Part shown: in pieces, positions 56,766 through 64,000 of the stretch
Position numbering within the stretch: position 1 is the stretch's first letter
Layout: each line of letters starts with the position of its first letter
Origin: Lycium barbarum
Lineage: Eukaryota; Streptophyta; Magnoliopsida; Solanales; Solanaceae
Reading direction: 5' to 3'
Assembly: GCF_019175385.1 (NCBI RefSeq)
Contig: NC_083345.1
Coordinates: forward strand, 7,851,205-7,915,204
Length of the DNA: 64,000 nucleotides
Translations under genes and position numbers: made by a program
The notes under the pieces: model-generated
What the model was told of the DNA's origin: nothing
Database searches by the model: none
Seen by the model: only the letters and a program-made list of their open reading frames with translations

Positions 56766-57466
56766 TGATGTGCCACGGATTTGTGGCACGTTCGACGCCT
56801 TTTTACTATGAATTTTGGTTGTTTTCAAGTAAGTCTGGTTCTCATTAATATGTTTCGTTGTGTTTTAGGAAAACAATGGCCCAAAAGAAAAAAGCAAAGA
56901 ACAAAAGAAAAACTGACCAGAAATGAAGAATCGACGTTCCGTCGATCAGCCGACGAACCGTCCTTTGAAGCGTCGATAAGCTCGATTTTCCAGTGATGAC
57001 AAAGTTGAAGACGACAAAGGACGGAGGCATCGACGAAGCGTTGAACTGATCAACGCTTCGTCGTTTGTGTCGTCAAGCAGGATCTCTCAACAAGAGGAGA
57101 AAAAGACGGAATACTCGACGGAGCGTCGAACTGGTCGACGGCACCGTCGAATGGAACACATTGCTGAAGGTACAAAAGACGGAGAAATTGATGGATCGTC
57201 AAACGATCGACGGTCCGTCAATCTTGCCATCGGGGGCAATTTTGTCAGTTTCTACTGTGCGTTTTTGGAGCCTATTTAAAGAACATTTTAGGTTTTTTTT
57301 TGGTATTCAGATTTTATTGTAACCACATTAAAAGTTCCATTGGTGGGTGAGCATTGAATACTCCCCTTTTGAAGCTTAGTGAAGACAACAAGATTCCATT
57401 TTCCATCATCTTTATTACACTTTGTAAGCTTTATGTCTCATTTATTGCTTACTACTTTTGGGTCCA
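56766..57466 (+). mobile_element. 3' LTR of the Athila-like element, truncated; left arm of a large inverted repeat
   Basis: TGATGTGCCACGG starts directly after the polypurine tract. The first ~470 bp are dense in CGACG/CGTCG palindromes (for example GTCGATCAGCCGAC, GAACTGATCAACGC). The LTR stops near 57466 without its expected GTTATCA end. From there the sequence turns back as its own near-complement. It holds the empty-site equivalent of the Helitron insertion at 57305/57306. Confidence 0.75.
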
Positions 57467-57659
57467 CAACTTTGATTAAAGAAACTACTCACACATTATG
57501 GTCTCAAAAGTAGTAAGCAATAAATGAGACATAAAGCTTACAAAGTGTAATAAAGATGATGGAAAATGGAATCTCGTTGTCTTCACTAAGCTCCAAAAGG
57601 GGAGTATTCAATGCTCAACCACCAATGGAACTTTTAATGTGGTTACAATAAAATCTGAA
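57467..57659 (-). mobile_element. Inverted second LTR copy, inner part of the right arm
   Basis: Reverse complement of about 57320-57466 with only about three differences over ~150 bp, plus ~43 bp at the turn that is present only in this copy. The arm is interrupted at 57660 by the Helitron and resumes at 62437. Confidence 0.75.
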
Positions 57660-58504
57660 TCTATATATATATAAAAGGAGAGGTACAAGCAATGTGGTTA
57701 AGCCAAGTGGCAAGCTAATAACAAGCCACTTGGCAATTTTAAGACAAACTTTAATTGGCTATGTAATAAAATTGAATTTGCAATCAATATAAAGGTTTTT
57801 TAAATGATAAACAATCTTTATCTATATCGTATATTTTGAATCTAATGACATTTATCTAAAAAGATTGAAGTCAATGGATGATCAGTAGTATTTTAAATTA
57901 TTTCTCTATCAATATTTACATTCTTTTTTAATTAATTAGAGATAGGATAAGTATTTACATTTAAATGTTTGTTGAGCTTCAAGCTAGATAAAAGATAGAA
58001 ATCTTTTTTGAATGAGAGATAATAGGATAAGTATATCATGCATGATATCAATAATTTTCATTTAAAAACTAAAGGAACTGAGACCTCACAATTGAAAAGT
58101 TCTACATGAACTCAAACATTTTATTCTTTGCTATATTTATGCTTTTACATTAAACTCTATCAGCTATTTCCACAGCCACATATCACTTTGTACTTTGCAG
58201 AGGTAATTTAATTTCTTTCTTTACATAAATTCTCTCTCAAATATTTATTCTATGTATCATTTCTTGCTTAGTCTTTCAAGAAAACATAAAGATTATGTTG
58301 TTATTGTGATCCTTAATAGTAAGTTCTACTGGCCATTGATGCACGTATGATGTGTGAGTTTTTTAGAGGTAATTTAAATTCATTCATGTATATTATTTTT
58401 GATACTTTTTTTGCTTCTCGATTCCATTTTTATTAAAGTAGAAGAATTCTTCTAATATATACATGCTCCATATGTTTCTATGTTTGATGTAAGTAGCACT
58501 AGGA

Positions 58505-58507
58505 GAT

Positions 58508-58540
<33 letters not shown>

Positions 58541-58541
58541 G
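58505..58541 (+). repeat. (TA)n(CA)n microsatellite
   Basis: A compound dinucleotide repeat inside the Helitron. The surrounding 57.7-59.4 kb is AT-rich with no recognised gene; the 99-codon ORF at 58620-58919 has no family features. Confidence 0.6.
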
Positions 58542-59424
58542 ATATTAGAAGAGTGAATTGAATATAATGCTTGGATCGACATGCCTGTTTTTGGTGATTA
58601 AATTTCAACCTAAGGGTATTTGTGTCATTTCGATTTTAGATTTTCAAGGGGTAAAATCATTAAAATTACGCGGTTTTTGCTTTTGTATAAACTGCTATGG
58701 AAAGTCTTAAGCTATGTTCTCTATTTTCGATCTTCTGTTCATATAATTACTTTTATTTTTGCATCAAATTCCATATCATTTTTTAAGGCAAAAGAAATTG
58801 GTTTTATTTTGACAGAAGAAAATTATGTTTTGGCTTATATAATAGATGTTACTTATCTTTTAATCATGACATATTTATTTACACTTATTTCATTGTTTTG
58901 CCGTGAACTTGATGATTGACATAATTATATATTTCTCAAAAAATTATTGTTACAGAAGGAAATTTTTTAAAGCAATGTAACAATGCAGCAAGTTCGTAGT
59001 GTATTGCGTGATGTTTGTGCGGGAGGTATGTCAAAATAAACTGTGTACATTCTATTAGTTTATGCAACTACATTTACCCTACAGTACATTCCTCTTTTAC
59101 TATACCGGTAACACGAAGCTAGCTTATTTCTATCATTAAAACAAGAAGCCTACTGTAAAGTGGTAATCAATTTTTATACGAGTATTAATAATTAAAATAT
59201 AAATGTCATTGCTAAATTTGTTCATTGTATAGCTTATTGAATCTGCAGCATACATTAGGTATGTCTGATTGATATTTTGTTGATATCATTTATAATGTTG
59301 GTCAGTTATTGGAAGGAGTCCTTCTTTTTAAGGTGCAAATGAATCAGATAATTTTTAATTAATAAGGTTGGTTTGGACAAATATAATAAAAGATAACATG
59401 TCTAACTGACTAATCCCATTTCTA

Positions 59425-60149
59425 GGGGTGTTCACGGTTTGGTTAAAAACCGATCCAAACAGAAAATTAAAAACAAACCGATTAAATAAACCGATATTTA
59501 CTTGGGTTAGGTTTGGTTTGGTTTTGAAATTTTAAAAACCGATAATATTTGGTTTGGTTTTGGTTATACTAAAAGCAAACAGAAGAAAAAACCAAACCGA
59601 CAGATTTTATACATAATTTTATATATATATATATATATATTGATTTTTTATAAATACTTTTGAATAATTTATATAATTTTTAAGAATTTTTTATTTATCT
59701 CTAATAAGCTAATGAACTTTATACCTTAAGCCGATTTTAAAAAAGAAATCCATAAACTCAAACTCATTTATTCAAGAAAATAACTATATGAGATTTACCT
59801 AGATTTATTTTTTGTATTTATTATAAATTTTATTCACTTAATTGAAATCATAAATCCTAAGACATTTTCTCCATAATGCAAGAAACTATAGCTACCGCAA
59901 TTAAAGGGTAATAACAGATTATAAGTTGGAAAGGGATAGAAAATTCTCTCCTAATTGTAGGAAAAATATCATGAAAGAGAGAAATACCGTTAATGTTCTT
60001 AAAAAACGAAAAACCGACCCAAACCGACCTCAACCAAACTGACGGATATGTATTATATTTGATTTGGTTTGGTTTTAATAATTTAAAAACTGATTATATT
60101 GGTTTGGTTTTGGTTTTAACCCAAAACCGACCCATTTCTTTTCATCCTT
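59425..60149. mobile_element. GGTTTGG foldback MITE inside the Helitron
   Basis: The left end GGGGTGTTCACGGTTTGG leads into AAAACCGA/GGTTTGGTTTTGG blocks. The right part (59995-60130) has the same blocks in inverted order, ending ACCGACCCATTTC. The right terminus is diverged, so the end is approximate. Typical of a hAT-like foldback family; no transposase. Confidence 0.5.
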
Positions 60150-60419
60150 ATGGTTGTTTTGTTTTTGAAAGAAAATCTTTTTCAACATACTTATTTTTCT
60201 AATTTGAAAGTTGTATCTTTCCTTATAGTTTCTTAAATATTCTTCCATTTAAGATAAGAAAACTCAATTGCATGTAATACAAAATAATAATTAAAAATAT
60301 CAATAGATTTCATGATAAGATAAGAAAATAACTTCTGTATTTATACTTTGGTTGAATTCAAAGTTACACTTCAGTTTTAAATATGATATAATTTTGACTA
60401 TAGGTAGAAATGTTAAATG

Positions 60420-61935
60420 GAGAAAACTAATTAAATACGAGAGAAAGAATGTGCAAAGAAATTCGGGGGGGGGGGGGGGGGGGGGGGGGGGTTCATAATT
60501 TAAGAAATTGAAGAGTTGTGAACAAGGAAATATTTACATATAGATTTGGTTATTTGGGGGTTGGGGGTAATCTTCATTGAGTAACAAAATAATAGTTTTG
60601 AAATTTTAAGGCAATATGATCTAATATGAGTAAATCCAAAATTTGAAATAACTAGAAATAATATTTTAGTGGTATATTAGTGATAAAGAAAAATAGAAGA
60701 GCTAGAATGGGTTATTGCTCATACTCTAACTCAAAATGTTTGTCTTACTTTTAAAAGGTAACCTCCTAAAGTATAAGACTTATTAGAATTTAAAATAAGA
60801 GTATTTGGAATTATATTATAAAAAAATAAATTATAGCTAAGACTTCATAACGGAAGATTTAAAATATAAAATATTGAATATACTATGTAGAAAACTAATT
60901 AAATACGAGAGAAAGAATGTACAAAGAGGGGGGGGGGGGGGGGGGTATATTTATACTTGGAATTAATTTTAAGAATATAATGAAGTAATTGGATAATACA
61001 CAAAATATTATTCATAATTTAAGAAATTGAAGAGTTGTGAACAATGAAATATTTTCATATAGATTTGGTTATTTGGGGGTTGGGGGTAATTTTCAGTGAC
61101 TAACAAAATAATAGTTTTGAAGTAAATCAAAAACTGAAATAATTAGAAATAATATTTAAGTGATATATTCGTGATAAAGAAAAATATAAGAGCTAGAATG
61201 GGTTATTGCTAATACTCTAACTCAAAATATTTGTCTTACTTTTAAAAGGTAACCTCCCAGAGTATAAGACTTATTAGAAGTTAAAATAAGAATATTTGAA
61301 ATTATATTATAAAAAATAAAATTATAGATAAGACTACGTAACGGAAGATTTAAAATTTAAAATATTGAATATAATACGAGAGAAAACTAATTAAATACGA
61401 GAGAAAACTAATTAAATACGAGAGAAAGAATGTACATAGAGGGTTGTGGGTGGGGGGGGGGAGCGTATATTTATACTTGGAATTAATTTTAAGAATATAA
61501 TGAAGTAATTGGATAATACACAAAATATTATTCATAATTTAAGAAATTGAAGAGTTGTGAACAATGAAATATTTTCATATAGATTTGGTTATTTGGGGGT
61601 TGGGGGTAATTTTCATTGAGTAACAAAATAATAGTTTTGAAATTTTTAAGGCAATATGATCTAATATGAGTAAATCAAAATTTGAAATAATTAAAATAAT
61701 ATTTTCTTAATATTGTCCGTGCATCGGACGGGTACATATATTAGTGATAAAGAAAAATAGAAGAGCTAGAATGGGTTATTGCTCATACTCTAACTCAAAA
61801 TGTTTGTCTTACTTTTAAAAGGTAACCTCCCAGAGTATAAGACTTATTAGAAGTTAAAATAAGAATATTTGAAATTATATTATTAAAAAAAATTATAGAT
61901 AAGACTACGTAACAAAATATTTAAAATTTAAAATA
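60420..61935 (+). repeat. Three tandem ~0.5-kb repeats with poly-G tracts
   Basis: Copies start at about 60420, 60889 and 61381-61403, each with AGAAAACTAATTAAATACGA. Each then has a G run: 27 G at 60465-60491, 18 G at 60928-60945, and about 10 G at 61452-61461. After that come GGTTATTTGGGGGTTGGGGG, GAGCTAGAATGGGTTATTGC and AAAGGTAACCTCC blocks in order. Copy 1 lacks ~75 bp after the G run; copy 3 has an extra ~30-bp hairpin at 61705-61735. Confidence 0.85.
61711..61744 (+). other. Second Helitron-terminator-like hairpin
   Basis: GTCCG-TGCAT-CGGAC is followed by GGGTACATATATTAG and T, the layout of a Helitron 3' end with TTAG for CTAG. It is present only in the third repeat copy. It may be the scar of a nested or former Helitron end. 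Confidence 0.45.
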
Positions 61936-62436
61936 TTGAATATAAAAAGAATCCAAGTACCAAATTAAAAATTTTTAAAATACCAAAACAAAATATCATG
62001 TGGGTAAATTTATAACACAACATTCATAAATTCTTTTCTTTCCAAACCACATTTAGAAGTAAATACCTTAAATAATAGTTATGCCAAATAAACTTTTTCT
62101 TTTGTAGTGATATGATTTTTTATATGTTAGAGATGATGATCAGGATTGTGTAATGATATAAGGTTAATCATCACGAGATGATAATTAAATATTTGTTAAA
62201 TTAATATAATTCGATGTGCTCAAATAAGTAAAACTATAATTTAATATTATTTCAGCATCAACTAATTTTCAGTAAATCTTTATTTAAGTTTTACATTACT
62301 CATGATGTTAATCAGTAATAATTTTTAATATTTCACAAATTAAATAATTATAAATATGTCAAACAAATAAGATAATAATTTTCTATGATTAATTTCGTTT
62401 GATACCGACCGCGCGTCGCGCAGGTACGAATACTAG

Positions 62437-62976
62437 TACCAAAAAAAAACCTAAAATGCTCTTTAAATAGGCTCAAAAAACGCATAGCAGAAACTGACAA
62501 AATTGCCCCCGATAGCAATATCGACGGACCGTCGATCGTTCGACGATTCATCGATTTCTCCGTCTTTTGTACCTTCAGCAATGTGTTCCATTCGACGGTG
62601 CCATCGACCAGTTCGACTCTCCGTCGAGTATTCCGTCTTTTTCTCCTCTTGTTGAGAGATCCTGCTTGACGACACAAACGACGAAGCGTCGATCAGTTCG
62701 ACGCTTCGTCGATGCCTCCGTCCTTTGTCGTCTTCAACTTTGTCATCACTGGAAAATCGAGCTTATCAACGCTTTAAAGGACGGTTCGTCGGCTGATCGA
62801 TGGAACGTCGATTCTTCATTTCTGGCCAATTTTTCTTTTGTTCTTTGCCTTTTGCTTTTGGGCCATTGTTTTCCTAAAACACAACAAAACATATTAACAA
62901 GAACTAGACTTACTTGAAAACAACCAAAATTCATAGTAAAAAGGTGTCTAATGTGCCACAAATTAGCGGCACATCA
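62437..62976 (-). mobile_element. Inverted second LTR copy, outer part of the right arm
   Basis: Reverse complement of about 56766-57305, roughly 93-95% identical by eye, most diverged at the LTR tip. It carries the same CGACG palindromes. Beyond the LTR start (62976) six more bases (ACACCC) still match the polypurine tract side, then similarity ends. The ORFs at 62348-62677 and 62567-62917 mirror those at 57065-57322 and 56781-56996 and are LTR artefacts. Confidence 0.8.
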
Positions 62977-64000
62977 ACACCCTCGGCGAAATATTCCACT
63001 GTAGATATAGGGTAAATTTTCTGAGTCTATGTAGATATATATGTTTTGAACACCCTCAACAACATGGAAAAGGCTAGCTCAGCAGTTTCAGGGTGTTCAA
63101 AATAAATCTCTAAGTCCTGGGTTCTAGCCTGAGGGACATCATATTTTTTAAAGTTTAGCTCTTATTAATTTTTTCATTTAATTTATGAAAAACAGACGAC
63201 GCCGTTTAGCTACTTCTAATTTTGTTTTTCAAAAATGTCGTGGAATTAGGAATTTTTAATCCCAAAAATCCAAAAGTCAAAATCAGCTCCCAGTAAACCT
63301 TGTTTCCACCAACACTTGGGTATAACAATTCACAAATTACAAAGCACCGCCGCAGCCACTGGATCACCGCCCGCCGACCGGAATATCTTTCCAACTACAG
63401 TAGCTTTCTCTGGTGACCGCTAAGCAACACATGCTTGCAAGATTTTGAATCATTGTGAATCATGTGAATGTTATATTGATACAAGAAATAACAACAATTT
63501 AATGATGAATACGTATAATATTGTATCCATTATCTTTTTTCTCAGTACAGGTTCATGGTTCATCTTTGATTTTTGTCTAAGGAAATGGACCATCATTATT
63601 TGAACTCTGAAAAAAAAGTAATGATAGAGAAAGTTTGTTATTTTGGTGAATATATATGATAATGGACTTCAACATAATTTATCTCTTACAATCACATAAA
63701 TAAATTTACAAAACTCAATTAGTTTATCTTATCTAAGTAATTTGTTTTTATTTTTTGTTTAAGGGTTAGAAAGAATGTAGGTTCATTTCTTTCTAATTAC
63801 AAGCTCTAATCAAATAGCTTAAAGACACTTCTCTTCTATTTATGGAATATAGGTTTTTTTTTTTCTGCTTTTCTATGTCAAGAAATATATGATAAACATA
63901 TTGACTAACTATAAGAAAATCTAATAAGGTATGCATATAACGTAAAATGATATTTAACTAAGCGGTGAATTATTAAAAATTACATGACAAGTTTTGGAGG
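62977..64000. other. Intergenic right edge, no gene recognised
   Basis: At 63040-63105 is a 13-bp inverted repeat (TTTTGAACACCCT...AGGGTGTTCAAAA) enclosing an A-box-like TAGCTCAGCAG; a B-box-like GGTTCTAGCCT lies just outside it (about 63120). This is a weak SINE candidate. At 63345-63420 is a short GC-rich patch (CACCGCCCGCCGACC). The rest is AT-rich. Confidence 0.35.

Larger units (their letters stand above)
57660..62436 (+). mobile_element. Non-autonomous Helitron (4777 bp) with verifiable empty site
   Basis: The 5' end TCTATATATATATAAAAGGA follows an A; the 3' end has a hairpin (CCGCGC-GTC-GCGCAGG, 62409-62424), a short spacer and CTAG, then T. Removing it leaves flanks that match the uninterrupted left arm at 57285-57320 without added or lost bases, so both ends and the A|T insertion site are supported internally. 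No Rep/helicase ORF was found. The interior holds a GGTTTGG-type MITE, three tandem ~0.5-kb repeats with poly-G runs and a second terminator-like hairpin. Confidence 0.9.

Noticed and set aside
57065..57322. ORFs over the LTR arms (also 62348-62917 and 56781-57030)
   Set aside because: They mirror each other in the two inverted LTR copies, lack conserved protein features and change frame between copies.

Overview
The window looks like repeat-dense intergenic DNA from a flowering plant, most likely of the nightshade family (Solanaceae). The evidence is a TS-type tRNA-derived SINE (25.5 kb), Tekay/Del-, Athila- and Ogre-like Ty3/gypsy elements, plant-type Helitron ends (hairpin plus CTAG), and MITE families common in Solanaceae. 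All assignments come from reading the sequence; no database search was possible. Very little looks like a working host gene. The best candidate is a small secreted cysteine-rich peptide (11.67-11.89 kb, minus). Three further host-type genes are broken: an S1/S-protein homologue with one frameshift (15.8-16.3 kb), a 2-oxoglutarate-dependent dioxygenase (22.2-23.25 kb), and exon fragments resembling protein-only RNase P (26.8-27.0 kb).

Layout. 1-2760: last codons, polypurine tract and 2.7 kb 3' LTR of a gypsy element lying mostly to the left. 2.79-5.77 kb: Helitron 3' end on the minus strand, AT-rich filler, and a copy of the dioxygenase gene's 3' flank. 5.78-9.69 kb: a decayed Mutator-like element (MULE) with terminal inverted repeats and a 9-bp target duplication. 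9.7-21.7 kb: intergenic DNA with MITEs, the cysteine-rich gene, the S1 homologue and foldbacks. 21.7-23.25 kb: LINE tail abutting the dioxygenase pseudogene. 24.19-25.39 kb: solo LTR with perfect 5-bp target duplication. 26.34-29.35 kb: candidate Helitron (minus) holding gene fragments and a 435-bp direct repeat. 30.0-31.54 kb: foldback element filled with minisatellite.

31.55-57.47 kb is one nested locus. An old Athila-like element (truncated 5' LTR, broken gag-pol, extra ORF, 3' LTR) was split by a younger 15.4-kb Ogre/Tat-like element (39686-55090). The younger element has 4.2-kb LTRs and a gag with one stop but no pol, so it depended on proteins from elsewhere. The host ORF resumes in the same frame across the insertion, and the flanking 5-mers differ by one base.

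The most striking observation is that both LTRs of the Ogre-like element carry a sense-oriented, roughly 165-codon fragment of a PIN auxin efflux carrier (42114-42607 and 53315-53809). It shares a premature stop and frameshifts, so it was captured before the element transposed.

Beyond 56.77 kb, two copies of the Athila LTR face each other as a large inverted repeat. One arm is interrupted by a 4.8-kb non-autonomous Helitron (57660-62436), whose empty site is preserved in the other arm. This Helitron carries three tandem ~0.5-kb repeats with long poly-G runs.
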